In this document: positions 9,372-18,770 of the stretch, one piece after another | Layout of the letters: each line of letters begins with the position of its first letter | Position numbering within the stretch: the stretch's first letter is position 1 | From: Prochlorococcus sp. AG-418-G18 | GTDB taxonomy: Bacteria > Cyanobacteriota > Cyanobacteriia > PCC-6307 > Cyanobiaceae | DNA length: 36,791 nt | Assembly: GCA_003214215.1 (NCBI GenBank) | Contig: QCLX01000013.1 | Location: 1-36,791, forward strand | Reading direction: 5' to 3' | Translations under genes and position numbers: made by a program | The notes under the pieces: model-generated | Databases searched by the model: none | The model's input: only the letters and a program-made list of their open reading frames with translations | What the model was told of the DNA's origin: nothing

Positions 9372-9896
9372 TTAAAAATCGATTAAAAAGTTCTTTAACT
9401 TTTGATAACCTTTATTTGAAATACAAAGGGACAAAGTAAGCAAAGATTTTATGATAATTTCATCATTTTCAGCTTGATTTAAAAGCTTTTTCACTCTCAT
9501 ACTATCTAAGTTAAATCTCTCTTTAATCAACTCGATAAATCTCTTATTAAAATCAATCCACGTAACTGAATTCTCTTTAAGATCTTCTTTAGACTTTAGT
9601 ATCTCTCTGATATAAGGATATAAATATCTAGACATTTCAACGGTGATTTTAATTAAGGCATCGAATTCATTTAGTTTAATATTGTTTTTAACAAAAGATT
9701 TTCTCAATGGATTGTTATTCCTTAATTTCCAAATAGTAACTTTATTTGGCAAAACATCATTTAAATTAAGTCTATTTGATAAAGCGTAAAAGGATTGTAT
9801 ACCATTTAAGTCAATAGTTTCTAGTATCAATAATAATAAATCAAGCTTCTCTATAGATTGTCTTGATACTTGATTTCCTTTAGTTAAAACAGTAAT
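9372..9896 (-). CDS. DUF3038 family cyanobacterial protein, apparent ATT start
   Basis: Matches DUF3038, a cyanobacterial family of unknown function. Family hallmarks are LDLLLLILETIDLNG, PNKVTIWKLRNNNPLRKS and a helical C-terminal half. The open frame runs upstream to a stop at 9906-9908. The first ATG/GTG/TTG codon is a TTG at 9830, which would cut off the conserved N-terminal RQSIEKLDLLLL segment. The only plausible initiator between the stop and that segment is ATT at 9894-9896, 25 bases downstream of a TATAAT box, giving about 174 residues. ATT starts are rare (infC is the classic case). If the TTG is used, the protein has 152 residues. Followed by DUF4335 after 4 bases. Confidence 0.75.
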   Translation of the reverse strand: MTVLTKGNQVSRQSIEKLDLLLLILETIDLNGIQSFYALSNRLNLNDVLPNKVTIWKLRNNNPLRKSFVKNNIKLNEFDALIKITVEMSRYLYPYIREILKSKEDLKENSVTWIDFNKRFIELIKERFNLDSMRVKKLLNQAENDEIIIKSLLTLSLCISNKGYQKLKNFLIDF

Positions 9897-9920
9897 TGTT
9901 CTTGGTTAAAATATTGACTG

Positions 9921-9926
9921 ATTATA
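9921..9926 (-). promoter_or_regulatory. Probable -10 element before the DUF3038 gene
   Basis: Reading on the minus strand, a perfect TATAAT lies just after the DUF2949 stop and 25 bases before the proposed ATT start of the DUF3038 gene. The expected transcript start near 9914 would give a 5' leader of about 18 bases. This suggests DUF3038 and DUF4335 have their own promoter as well as any read-through from upstream. No convincing -35 box. Confidence 0.5.
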
Positions 9927-9935
9927 ACAGAATTA

Positions 9936-10133
9936 TTAATCCAATTTTTGAAATAAAAATGAATATAACTTATCAAGTTCTTCAATAGTTAGCATTCCAT
10001 AACTCCATAATAATATTGGTAATGGAGTGTGATTTGTAATAGATAATTTTATACCAAGTTCAATAGAAGACTCCTCTAAACCTACTTCATTAAATAAATA
10101 AATTATCATTTCTCTAGATAAATAATTATTCAT
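9936..10133 (-). CDS. DUF2949 family small cyanobacterial protein
   Basis: A 65-residue protein resembling DUF2949, a short family restricted to cyanobacteria. The diagnostic centre is the PLPILLWSYGMLTIEELDKLYSFL stretch, preceded by a helix ending in a Ser-Ile-Glu-Leu-Gly-Ile pattern. There is no membrane segment and no cysteine. It begins 5 bases after the stop of the flavin hydroxylase gene, so it is almost certainly co-transcribed with it. The function is unknown. Confidence 0.75.
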   Translation of the reverse strand: MNNYLSREMIIYLFNEVGLEESSIELGIKLSITNHTPLPILLWSYGMLTIEELDKLYSFLFQKLD

Positions 10134-10138
10134 GAGAT

Positions 10139-11293
10139 TTAATTAATTCTTGAGTAAATGAGAGATTTAGTCATTTGATTGAGGACTAATTTTCTTATAA
10201 AAAGAACTTTATTTAAAAGAAAAAATGAAAATTTTCTTATTGGAAATAAAAAAAGGTTGCTATTTGCAAAAATTGATATCAATGAGTCCGTAATAAAAAT
10301 AGTAAAAACAATATCTATAATCCTACTTGAAAGATACTTAAATTTAAAAAATATCAATTGCATTTTTGTAATGGCTATATTTTCATTAAAAAGATCAAAT
10401 ATAGTATTTACATCTCTCCAACAACTATTTAGACCCTGGCCACCAACAGGATGGAATGTATGAAATGCGTCTCCTACAAAAACTAATTTTTTAAAATTTA
10501 AAACTGGTAAATTTAAGGATAATGAAACAGGAAAAATATTAAATTCGCCTACTATTTGATCCAACTTAAATTCATCCGGCAAGATAGTTGATAAATTATC
10601 AATTAAAAAATTCTTATCAGAATTTAATCTTTCAGTTGCCTTTAATGTACTGGAAGTCCAAATTACTTGATATAAGTTTTTTTCTAAAGGTAATAATGCA
10701 AGGGGTCCTTCTTTTCTAAAAATTTCATAAGCGCGCTTTTCACAATGACCTCTTAGAGAAACTTTAAAAGTTAAACAAGACTGACTATAAGATTTTTTTA
10801 TATCAACAAAATCTAAGAATTTTTTATCAAGTGAGTTTGCTCCTGTTGAAAAGAATTGATAATCAAATAATATTTTTTTACGTAACAATCTCTGTGGTGT
10901 CATAAAAAAAATATTTTCATAATTATCAATCTCTTGAAAAAATATGTTCATGAGATCCGAATGTTTAACTACCCAGCCAATATTTTCAGCAGAACTTATA
11001 TCATCATCTAAATCAGACGTTGATAAATTGGTCAAAGAAGAAGTTAAGGTATCTGAAATTGAAAGAGTATCAAATCCAAATAAAAATGGTTTTAACTTTT
11101 CCCAAAGTCTGAATTTAGATAAGATCTTTCTTGTTGAGTGAGTAATTGCATAAGTTTTATCTTTATCAATTAATCTATCTTTTGTTAATAAATCAGTTAA
11201 ATAAATATTGCAATCAAATTTTGAAAGTGCAATTGAAAGTAAAAGACCAGTGGGACCGGATCCTACAATTTTAAAATTGAATTTATTTTTCAT
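10139..11293 (-). CDS. UbiH/Coq6-type FAD-dependent monooxygenase
   Basis: A flavin-dependent aromatic hydroxylase of the UbiH/UbiF/VisC group. The N-terminal dinucleotide-binding motif GSGPTG is at residues 11-16. The second FAD motif FVGDAFHTFHPVGGQGLN has its Asp near residue 274, and the family's hydrophobic, basic C-terminal tail follows (about residues 310-384), here with long aliphatic stretches suggesting membrane contact. Bacterial relatives hydroxylate the ubiquinone ring; cyanobacteria make plastoquinone instead, so the substrate here is uncertain (quinone or other isoprenoid-linked aromatic). Length 384, normal. It follows the gene at 11313 by 19 bases and precedes DUF2949 by 5. 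Confidence 0.85.
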   Translation of the reverse strand: MKNKFNFKIVGSGPTGLLLSIALSKFDCNIYLTDLLTKDRLIDKDKTYAITHSTRKILSKFRLWEKLKPFLFGFDTLSISDTLTSSLTNLSTSDLDDDISSAENIGWVVKHSDLMNIFFQEIDNYENIFFMTPQRLLRKKILFDYQFFSTGANSLDKKFLDFVDIKKSYSQSCLTFKVSLRGHCEKRAYEIFRKEGPLALLPLEKNLYQVIWTSSTLKATERLNSDKNFLIDNLSTILPDEFKLDQIVGEFNIFPVSLSLNLPVLNFKKLVFVGDAFHTFHPVGGQGLNSCWRDVNTIFDLFNENIAITKMQLIFFKFKYLSSRIIDIVFTIFITDSLISIFANSNLFLFPIRKFSFFLLNKVLFIRKLVLNQMTKSLIYSRIN

Positions 11294-11312
11294 CAGATTA
11301 TATAAATATCAA

Positions 11313-11954
11313 CTATCTATTCAAATAAATATAGCAAATTTCCTCAAATGCTGGTCTTAATAAATAGGGGTATTCACCAACCCATAAGTTAATTTCAGGA
11401 AGCCAAGCATCGGTCAAATAAAAATCTCTGTCAAAATTACGGTTATCAGATGTTATTAAACATCTAATACTGGATCCCACCATAATTTGACTGTGCTTAT
11501 TTTCCATAGGAAAACTTAACTTTTCCAAATAACCATCTTCATCTTCTAATTCAAGTACTAACCAAGTCCTTTTGTTTTCGATAACTTCTAATCGACCTTG
11601 CCTATTAGATTGTTCTCTTGAACTTTCAATCTTTTCTGTTTTATAGATATCTGATATATAGCCATCAAATAAAGAAAAAAATTTATATTTTCTTAATCGC
11701 AAATTTTTTCTACTTGATTCAAGAATTGGACCCCAGATGATATACAAAAAGAAACCTACACATAGGAATAACCAGAAATTATTAGTTTGATCTCCAGTCG
11801 AACTAATAATTAATGAGATAAATCCACCAATTGAAGAAACTATTACTCTTTGAAGAATTTTTCTCGGATTACCCAACGCGTACTTAAATTGACTTCCGGT
11901 ACCAACTGCAGGAATAAGTTTTGAAATTTGACTTGAATTAATTGGAATTAACAT
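11313..11954 (-). CDS. Conserved cyanobacterial membrane-anchored protein, unknown function
   Basis: A 213-residue protein. The N-terminal part (residues 1-30) is polar with GTGSQFKYALGNPRKIL. Two adjacent hydrophobic segments (about 36-52 and 60-75) are followed by a soluble C-terminal domain containing FSLFDGYISDIYKTE, RTWLVLELEDEDGYLEKLSFPM and DAWLPEINLWVGEYPYLLRP. The pattern of well-preserved Trp, Pro and Gly positions suggests a conserved cyanobacterial family, but I cannot name a domain. It starts 1 base after the dapB stop and ends 19 bases before the flavin hydroxylase, so the three form one operon. It may work with the hydroxylase in the membrane, but that is only a guess from position. 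Confidence 0.75.
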   Translation of the reverse strand: MLIPINSSQISKLIPAVGTGSQFKYALGNPRKILQRVIVSSIGGFISLIISSTGDQTNNFWLFLCVGFFLYIIWGPILESSRKNLRLRKYKFFSLFDGYISDIYKTEKIESSREQSNRQGRLEVIENKRTWLVLELEDEDGYLEKLSFPMENKHSQIMVGSSIRCLITSDNRNFDRDFYLTDAWLPEINLWVGEYPYLLRPAFEEICYIYLNR

Positions 11955-11955
11955 T

Positions 11956-12804
11956 TTAAAAAATCAATTTTTCAAGTCCGTAAACTAAAGTTTCATAATT
12001 GCCTATTTTTTTAATAGCCTGTAAAACTCCTGGCATATATGCTTTTCTATCAATAGTGTCATGCTTAATTGTGTAAGTTTCACCTGGAGATCCCATCATT
12101 ACTAACTGATGGGCTAATAACCCTGGTAATCGCACTGAGTGTATATTAATTCCTGAATCTCTAACCCCTCCTCGCACACCTTTCAATGACTCGGACTCTT
12201 TTACTAAATTCTGATTAAATTTCTTCGGATATTCTTCAATCATTTCAGCAGTTTTAATACATGTTCCACTAGGAGAATCAGCTTTTTGATTATGATGCAT
12301 TTCTATTAATTCAATATTGTCATAAAACCTTGCCGCTACAGATGCTGCCTGCTGAAGAAGAACCATGCCTACTGAAAAATTTGGAATTATTGCACAACCA
12401 ACAGATGCCTTCTGAGAAAAAACAGACAAGTCATTTATTTGCGAAGGACTAAGACCTGTAGTTCCTACAACTGGAGATATCCCATATGCGATAGCTGATC
12501 TAGTGTTTTCATATACAGAATCAGGATGAGTAAAATCTACAAGGACAGGTTTGATATCTTCATTTCTATAATTTTGACTAACAGAACATAAAGTTCCTTC
12601 AAAATCATTAGAAACAAAAATATCACAATTTTTTACCTTCAATAATTCAGAAATATTTGCACCATTGTTCTCTTCGTTTATGTCAATTGCTGCAACAAGT
12701 TCACAATCTTTTGAATTCAATACAGTATTTACAACTTCGCTTCCCATTCTGCCTAAGGCTCCGGATACTAGTACTGGTAATGGTTTTTTAGGATTTTCAG
12801 TCAT
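11956..12804 (-). CDS. dapB: 4-hydroxy-tetrahydrodipicolinate reductase
   Basis: Reduces hydroxytetrahydrodipicolinate with NAD(P)H in the lysine/diaminopimelate pathway, feeding both protein and peptidoglycan synthesis. The N-terminal nucleotide-binding fold opens with [13 protein letters not shown]. The GTTGLS motif follows VVGTTG near residue 110. The catalytic block [21 protein letters not shown] supplies the conserved His-His, Lys and the SGT substrate-binding loop. The C-terminal GDTxTIxH-like signature appears as [13 protein letters not shown]. At 282 residues the length is normal. It is the promoter-proximal gene of the minus-strand group running down to 9936 and diverges from chlH across a 102-base gap. 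Confidence 0.96.
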   Translation of the reverse strand: MTENPKKPLPVLVSGALGRMGSEVVNTVLNSKDCELVAAIDINEENNGANISELLKVKNCDIFVSNDFEGTLCSVSQNYRNEDIKPVLVDFTHPDSVYENTRSAIAYGISPVVGTTGLSPSQINDLSVFSQKASVGCAIIPNFSVGMVLLQQAASVAARFYDNIELIEMHHNQKADSPSGTCIKTAEMIEEYPKKFNQNLVKESESLKGVRGGVRDSGINIHSVRLPGLLAHQLVMMGSPGETYTIKHDTIDRKAYMPGVLQAIKKIGNYETLVYGLEKLIF

Positions 12805-12906
12805 TTCTGTAAGAAAAAATTTTTTAAAGGATGTTACACGCTATTTATATTGCACACAATAACGTCTTTTCATTCGTAGTCTGTTAGAAATACTTAAAAA
12901 AAATCA

Positions 12907-15900
12907 ATGTTTACGCAGGTCCGCTCAGCAAACCGCAGAGTATCTCCTGTTGAGGATAACAAACACAAAGTTGTAATTAAAGCAGTTTATGTTGTCCTTG
13001 AGCCACAATACCAAAATTCCTTAACGGAAGCTGCAAAGTCAATAAATGAAATGAATGGTCCAATAGGTATAGACCTTAGCGGCTATCTAATTGAAGAACT
13101 TAGGAATGATAGTAATTTTGAGGATTTTAAAGACGATATAGCTAATGCAGATATATTTGTTGCATCTCTTATTTTCATTGAAGATCTTGCTCAAAAAGTA
13201 GTTGATGCAGTATCTCCATTTAAAGACAAACTTAAAGCATCAATTGTTTTTCCCTCCATGCCAGAGGTAATGAGATTAAATAAGTTAGGTTCATTTAGTA
13301 TGGCCCAACTTGGTCAATCTAAAAGTATTATTGGAGATTTAATAAAAAAGAAAAAAGAATCTGATGGAGCAAGTTTCCAAGATTCAATGTTGAAGTTGTT
13401 AAATACACTACCTTCAATACTTAAATATCTACCAGTAGAAAAAGCTCAAGATGCTAGAACATTTATTCTGAGTTTTCAATACTGGTTAGGCGGTACTACT
13501 GAGAACTTAAAAAACTTCTTGTTAATGATTTCTGAAAAATACGCTGTTTCAGAGATAATAAAAGATCAAATAGAAGAATTCAAAATTCAAGATCCTGAAA
13601 CATTTCCAGATTTAGGAATTTGGCATCCTCTTGCTCCTTGCATGTTTGAAAGTCTTAAAGAATATCAAAATTGGGAAAATAACAGGAAAGATATAAACCC
13701 TAAAGATGACAAAACTCCAACAATAGGTTTAGTGCTTCAAAGGAGTCATATCGTTACAGGAGATGATGCTCATTACGTTGCTGTTATTCAAGAATTGGAA
13801 TACAGAGGAGCGAGAGTACTACCTATCTTCTGTGGAGGTCTAGATTTTTCTAAACCAGTTAAAGAATTTTATTATGATTCCTTAAATAAGGATCAACCTA
13901 TAGTAGATGGAGTTGTATCTCTAACAGGATTTGCACTAGTTGGTGGGCCAGCAAGACAAGATCATCCTAAAGCTATTGAAGCCCTAAAAAGGTTAAACAG
14001 ACCTTATATGGTTGCACTTCCATTAGTCTTCCAAACCACACAAGAATGGGAAGATAGTGATCTAGGGTTACACCCAGTTCAGGTAGCACTTCAAATTGCA
14101 ATTCCAGAGCTTGATGGTGCTATTGAACCTATTATTCTTTCAGGTCGTGATGATGCTACAGGTAAGGCGCATACGCTCCAAGATCGAGTTGATGTAATCG
14201 CTGAAAGAGCCATAAAATGGTCAACTTTAAGAGTTAAGAAAAGAAAGGACAAAAAATTAGCCATCACAGTATTCAGTTTTCCACCAGACAAAGGAAATGT
14301 TGGTACGGCAGCATACTTAAATGTTTTCGGTTCAATTTATAGAGTACTCCTTGAAATGAAATCGAAAGGATATCAAATAGATGAACTTCCAAGTAATTCA
14401 AAAGAATTAATGGAAAAAGTAATTAATAACCCTGAAGCAATGGACGGCTCGCCCGAGTTAAATATTGCTCATAAGATGTCAGTAAAAGAATACGAAGAGT
14501 TCACACCATATTCACAAAGACTTGAAGAGAATTGGGGTAAACCTCCCGGTAACCTAAATAGTGACGGACAAAATCTTCTTATTTATGGAAAACATTTTGG
14601 AAATGTTTTTATAGGTGTTCAACCTACATTCGGTTATGAAGGTGATCCAATGAGGTTACTTTATTCAAGAAGTGCTAGTCCTCATCATGGTTTTGCAGCT
14701 TATTACACCTATGTAGAAAAAATCTGGGGAGCTGATGCTGTTCTTCATTTTGGAACTCACGGATCACTTGAATTTATGCCTGGTAAACAGATGGGCATGA
14801 GTGAAACATGCTATCCGGATTCTCTCATTGGATCATTACCTAATTTGTATTACTATGCTGCTAATAATCCTTCTGAAGCAACAATCGCGAAAAGAAGAGG
14901 TTACGCTTCAACCATTAGCTATTTAACTCCTCCAGCAGAAAATGCAGGACTCTACAAGGGACTTAAAGAACTTAGCGAACTTGTTGGTTCTTATCAACAA
15001 CTAAGAGAAAATAGTAGGGGTATTCAAATAGTTAATGCAATAGTCGAGACTTCTAAACAATGTAATCTTGACAAGGATGTTGAGCTCCCTTCAAAAGATG
15101 TAGAACAACTCTCAATAGATGAAAGAGATTTATTTGTTGGGAATATCTATAAACAGTTGATGGAAATTGAAAGTAGATTATTACCTTGCGGTCTTCATAC
15201 TATTGGAGAAGCTCCAACAGCAGAAGAAGCTGTTGCAACTCTTGTAAATATTGCATCCTTAGAGAGAGAACAAGAGGGATTAAGATCTCTTCCCGGACTG
15301 CTTGCTGAATCCATGGGTCTGACTATTGAACAAATTTATGATGGTAATAATAAAGGTGAACTCAAATTTGTAGAGTTAAATGAAAAAATTATCAATACAG
15401 CTAGAGAGTCTATTTTTGCGATGGTCAACTCTTTAAAAATTGTTAATGGCAGAGTTTATTTAGAAAAATCACTTCTTTCCAAATTGTTTGACTTTCTTAA
15501 AATATTATTTGGTCTGAATTTACCTACCCCTTGGCTAAGAGTCTGTAACTTAAATGGATTTAATGAAGTTAACCAGAAGGAATTAAATAAATTATTTGAT
15601 TACTTACTTTTCTGTTTGGAACAGGTCTGTGCTGATAAAGAAATGGATAGCCTCATTAAAGCATTAGATGGAAATTATGTTTTACCTGGACCAGGTGGAG
15701 ATCCCATAAGAAATCCTGGTGTATTACCCAGTGGTAAAAATATACATGCACTTGATCCACAATCAATCCCTACTACAGCAGCAGTAGCTGCTGCAAAGTC
15801 TGTTGTTGACAAATTAATTGAGAGACAAAAGGAAGAGCAAGGGACTTGGCCTGAAACAATTGCTTGTGTTTTATGGGGTACTGATAACATTAAAACTTAT

Positions 15901-16920
15901 GGAGAATCACTTGCTCAAATCTTATGGTTTGTTGGGGTAAAACCAAAACCAGATTCTGTTGGGAGAATTAACAAATTAGAATTAATCCCTTTAGAAGAAT
16001 TAGGTAGGCCAAGAATAGATGTAGTAGTCAACTGCTCAGGAGTATTTAGAGATTTATTTATAAATCAGATGGCATTAATAGATCAGGCGGTTAAATTAGC
16101 GGCTGAGGCTGATGAACCATTGGAATCTAATTTTGTAAGAAAACATTCAATAGAACAAGCAGAAAAAGAAGGAACCTCTATCAGAGAAGCTTCAGCGAGA
16201 GTTTTCTCTAATGCAAGTGGAAGCTACAGTTCAAATGTTAATTTAGCCGTAGAAAACTCAACTTGGGAGGAAGAAAATGAATTACAAGAAATGTATTTAT
16301 CACGCAAAACATATGCTTTTAATGCTGATAATCCAGGAGAGATGAATCAAAAAAGAGAGGTATTTGAGTCAGTAATGAAAACAGCAGATGTTACATTTCA
16401 AAACCTTGATTCCTCAGAAATTTCATTAACAGATGTAAGTCATTATTTTGATTCAGATCCAACAAAATTGATTAAGACACTAAGAGATGACGGAAAAGAA
16501 CCAAGTAGCTATATAGCAGACACAACCACTTCTAATGCTCAAGTTAGAACACTTGGAGAAACTATCAGATTAGACTCAAGAACAAAACTTTTAAATCCTA
16601 AATGGTATGAAGGTATGCTTAAATCTGGTTATGAAGGAGTTAGAGAACTTTCTAATAGACTTAATTACACTCTTGGTTGGAGTGCGACAAGTGGTCAAGT
16701 AGATAATTTTGTATATGAAGAAACTAATGAAACATTTATAAATGACGAAGAGATGAGGAAAAGATTAATGGATCTTAATCCTAATAGTTTCAGAAGAATT
16801 GTTGGAACTTTGCTAGAAGTCAATGGTAGGGGATATTGGGAAACTTCAGATGAAAATATTGAACAGTTGAAAGATCTATACCAAGAGGTAGAGGATAAAA
16901 TCGAAGGAGTTAAAGAATAA
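12907..16920 (+). CDS. chlH: Magnesium chelatase subunit H (protoporphyrin-binding)
   Basis: The large catalytic subunit of the ATP-dependent magnesium chelatase (ChlH-ChlI-ChlD), which inserts Mg2+ into protoporphyrin IX at the entry to the chlorophyll branch. The CobN/Mg-chelatase domain is recognisable throughout: [20 protein letters not shown] near residues 275-300, then the conserved [18 protein letters not shown] and [23 protein letters not shown] blocks, and the C-terminal [16 protein letters not shown]. The length of 1337 matches cyanobacterial ChlH. The CobN subunit of cobaltochelatase is the obvious alternative, but the length and motif set favour ChlH. It stands alone on the plus strand and converges with folP. 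Confidence 0.96.
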   Translation: MFTQVRSANRRVSPVEDNKHKVVIKAVYVVLEPQYQNSLTEAAKSINEMNGPIGIDLSGYLIEELRNDSNFEDFKDDIANADIFVASLIFIEDLAQKVVDAVSPFKDKLKASIVFPSMPEVMRLNKLGSFSMAQLGQSKSIIGDLIKKKKESDGASFQDSMLKLLNTLPSILKYLPVEKAQDARTFILSFQYWLGGTTENLKNFLLMISEKYAVSEIIKDQIEEFKIQDPETFPDLGIWHPLAPCMFESLKEYQNWENNRKDINPKDDKTPTIGLVLQRSHIVTGDDAHYVAVIQELEYRGARVLPIFCGGLDFSKPVKEFYYDSLNKDQPIVDGVVSLTGFALVGGPARQDHPKAIEALKRLNRPYMVALPLVFQTTQEWEDSDLGLHPVQVALQIAIPELDGAIEPIILSGRDDATGKAHTLQDRVDVIAERAIKWSTLRVKKRKDKKLAITVFSFPPDKGNVGTAAYLNVFGSIYRVLLEMKSKGYQIDELPSNSKELMEKVINNPEAMDGSPELNIAHKMSVKEYEEFTPYSQRLEENWGKPPGNLNSDGQNLLIYGKHFGNVFIGVQPTFGYEGDPMRLLYSRSASPHHGFAAYYTYVEKIWGADAVLHFGTHGSLEFMPGKQMGMSETCYPDSLIGSLPNLYYYAANNPSEATIAKRRGYASTISYLTPPAENAGLYKGLKELSELVGSYQQLRENSRGIQIVNAIVETSKQCNLDKDVELPSKDVEQLSIDERDLFVGNIYKQLMEIESRLLPCGLHTIGEAPTAEEAVATLVNIASLEREQEGLRSLPGLLAESMGLTIEQIYDGNNKGELKFVELNEKIINTARESIFAMVNSLKIVNGRVYLEKSLLSKLFDFLKILFGLNLPTPWLRVCNLNGFNEVNQKELNKLFDYLLFCLEQVCADKEMDSLIKALDGNYVLPGPGGDPIRNPGVLPSGKNIHALDPQSIPTTAAVAAAKSVVDKLIERQKEEQGTWPETIACVLWGTDNIKTYGESLAQILWFVGVKPKPDSVGRINKLELIPLEELGRPRIDVVVNCSGVFRDLFINQMALIDQAVKLAAEADEPLESNFVRKHSIEQAEKEGTSIREASARVFSNASGSYSSNVNLAVENSTWEEENELQEMYLSRKTYAFNADNPGEMNQKREVFESVMKTADVTFQNLDSSEISLTDVSHYFDSDPTKLIKTLRDDGKEPSSYIADTTTSNAQVRTLGETIRLDSRTKLLNPKWYEGMLKSGYEGVRELSNRLNYTLGWSATSGQVDNFVYEETNETFINDEEMRKRLMDLNPNSFRRIVGTLLEVNGRGYWETSDENIEQLKDLYQEVEDKIEGVKE

Positions 16921-16933
16921 TAAATTTATTATT
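16916..16933. repeat. AT-only perfect palindrome at the chlH/folP convergent junction
   Basis: An 18-base perfect palindrome of A and T only, two 9-base arms with no loop, spanning the chlH stop (16918-16920) and the folP stop (16929-16931). A T-rich run follows on the plus strand. It could act as a weak bidirectional terminator, but its all-AT stem has low stability. Structure seen; role inferred. Confidence 0.35.
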
Positions 16934-17783
16934 TTCTATAAATCCTATCAGCTACTTTCAGAATTTGATAATTTAGTTTCACGTTGTGAACTCTCACAAT
17001 ATCAATATTAAATTGAGAACAAAGACAGCTTACTGCAAGTGTTCCAATATCTCTTTCTTTTGGGTTTTTCTCATTCAAAATTTCTCCAATAAATCTTTTC
17101 CTTGATGCGCCTATCAATATTGGCAAATTCCATTTTTTAAATACATCTAAGTTTTTTAAGATTTCCAAATTATGAACAATATCCTTTGAAAAACCAATTC
17201 CAGGATCAACTATTATATTTCTTTCGGAAATATTTTTTTCTAAAGCATTTTTTATTAAATTATCAAGCGAATCCTTAACATCATTCAATACATCGTCGTA
17301 ATTAGAGAGTACATTCATATTTTGACTATTTCCACGACTATGAGTTATGACGAATGGGCAGTCAAATTTTGAAACAACATCCAAAATATTTATGTCTCTT
17401 CTTCCTCCAGTGACATCATTTATCCAATTAGCTCCATTTAAAAGAGCTTCATAAGCGACCTCAGAATTAAAGGTATCAATAGAAATTAAAACATCTGGAT
17501 AATGAGATTTTATTAATTTCAGATATGGAATCAATCTTTTAATTTCTATTTTAGATCCTACTTCTTCAGCCCCAGGCCTTGTACTCTGAGCACCAAGATC
17601 TATAACATCCACACCATTACATAAAAAATGATTAACTTGATCCAAAACTTTTTTTGAAGAGTTTAATTCTCCACCATCACTAAATGAATCAGGAGTTAAA
17701 TTAATAACCCCCATAATTGAAGTTTTTTGTCCCCAGCATTTTGGCCAAGGATCTTTCTTATTGATAATTGGCAATTCTTGCAA
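16929..17783 (-). CDS. folP: Dihydropteroate synthase
   Basis: Condenses p-aminobenzoate with hydroxymethyl-dihydropterin pyrophosphate in folate synthesis; sulfonamides target this enzyme. All core motifs are present: [14 protein letters not shown] near residues 25-38, [33 protein letters not shown] and the pterin/phosphate-binding [12 protein letters not shown]. Length 284, normal. The start is TTG at 17781-17783, which lies inside the last codons of tpiA so the two genes overlap by 26 bases. No ATG or GTG lies in a plausible position. The overlap and gene order imply co-transcription and probably translational coupling with tpiA. Confidence 0.96.
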   Translation of the reverse strand: MQELPIINKKDPWPKCWGQKTSIMGVINLTPDSFSDGGELNSSKKVLDQVNHFLCNGVDVIDLGAQSTRPGAEEVGSKIEIKRLIPYLKLIKSHYPDVLISIDTFNSEVAYEALLNGANWINDVTGGRRDINILDVVSKFDCPFVITHSRGNSQNMNVLSNYDDVLNDVKDSLDNLIKNALEKNISERNIIVDPGIGFSKDIVHNLEILKNLDVFKKWNLPILIGASRKRFIGEILNEKNPKERDIGTLAVSCLCSQFNIDIVRVHNVKLNYQILKVADRIYRK

Positions 17784-18483
17784 AACTTTTCGGATCTAAT
17801 GAAGCCCCTCCAACTAACACCCCATCTATATCAGACATTGACATAATTTCGTCAATATTATTAGGTTTAACAGATCCTCCATATTGAATAATCACATCAT
17901 CAAAGTCTATTAATTTCCGAATCAAAGAACATATCTCGTTAGCGTCTTTAGCTTCACATGTTTTACCTGTCCCAATAGCCCATATTGGTTCATAGGCAAC
18001 TATTAAATTTGATGGATCTGTATTTTCTAATCCTTGTTCAACCTGTCTAGTAATAACTCTATCAGCTTCTCCTCTCTCTCTTTGTTCTAGTGTCTCTCCA
18101 ACACAAACTATTGGAGTAAGTCCACTAGATTGAGCAAAAACTGCTCTTTTATTAATTTGTTCGTCACTTTCACTAAAATATTTCCTTGGTTCACTGTGGC
18201 CAACTATTGCATATGAGACACCATGTTCAAGAAGCATTTTGGGGGAAATTTCTGCAGTAAATGCTCCTTCATCCTCCCAATGAATATTTTGACTAGAAAT
18301 ATCTAAGTAATCAAAATCAGAATGATCAGAAAAGGTTGAAATAGCTGTAAAAGGTGGTGCAATAACAACTTTACGATCTTCATTTATGTTTTTTATTAAA
18401 GGGATAAACTCTTCTAAATAGGACTTAGCTTCAGCACAAGTCATGTGCATTTTCCAATTACCAGCAATTACAGATTTTCTCAA
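17758..18483 (-). CDS. tpiA: Triosephosphate isomerase
   Basis: Interconverts dihydroxyacetone phosphate and glyceraldehyde 3-phosphate in the Calvin cycle and glycolysis. The catalytic lysine is in GNWKMH at the N-terminus, the electrophilic histidine in [10 protein letters not shown], the catalytic glutamate in [14 protein letters not shown] with the mobile loop 6 following, and the phosphate-binding [12 protein letters not shown] and [11 protein letters not shown] motifs are near the end. The 241 residues are of normal length. The start is TTG, chosen because [12 protein letters not shown] begins there as in the family. It sits between the S4-domain gene upstream (gap 52 bases) and folP downstream (overlap 26 bases). 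Confidence 0.97.
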   Translation of the reverse strand: MRKSVIAGNWKMHMTCAEAKSYLEEFIPLIKNINEDRKVVIAPPFTAISTFSDHSDFDYLDISSQNIHWEDEGAFTAEISPKMLLEHGVSYAIVGHSEPRKYFSESDEQINKRAVFAQSSGLTPIVCVGETLEQRERGEADRVITRQVEQGLENTDPSNLIVAYEPIWAIGTGKTCEAKDANEICSLIRKLIDFDDVIIQYGGSVKPNNIDEIMSMSDIDGVLVGGASLDPKSFARIANYQ

Positions 18484-18535
18484 AATACTATCTCCAAGAA
18501 AATTATATTAATATAAATTGCGTTTAATAGGCCAA

Positions 18536-18712
18536 TTATTCAAAAAATAATTCATTTTTTAGAAATATAACTTTATCTCCCTTACTTAACTTTCTTCCCC
18601 TCCTAGTTTCAATTACACCATTAACTTTGACAGAACCGGACTTAATAAAAATTTTTGCTTCTCCACCAGAAGAGACCAAATTTTTCCATTTTAAGAATTG
18701 ATCCAATTTCAT
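18536..18712 (-). CDS. Small S4-domain RNA-binding protein (58 aa)
   Basis: A short frame from ATG at 18712 to TAA at 18536 giving 58 residues. It begins MKLDQFLKWKNLVSSGGEAK and continues IKSGSVKVNGVIETRRGRKL and SKGDKVIF. This is a nearly complete S4 RNA-binding fold of the YaaA/RlbA-like type: the helix with LDQFLKW, the SGGEAKxxI turn, the VxVNGxxExRRGRKL strand and the GD turn. Single-domain S4 proteins bind structured RNA and some take part in ribosome assembly, but no specific role is shown here. It is upstream of tpiA on the same strand and probably the first gene of the S4-tpiA-folP set. Confidence 0.88.
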   Translation of the reverse strand: MKLDQFLKWKNLVSSGGEAKIFIKSGSVKVNGVIETRRGRKLSKGDKVIFLKNELFFE

Positions 18713-18770
18713 TGTTTTTTGTACCCAAAGATATTGATAAAGTAGGATAAATAATTAAATATATAATATC

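Noticed and set aside
12907-16920. CobN (cobaltochelatase) as an alternative to ChlH
   Set aside because: Length 1337 and the [18 protein letters not shown] context match cyanobacterial ChlH, and chlorophyll synthesis is required in this organism.
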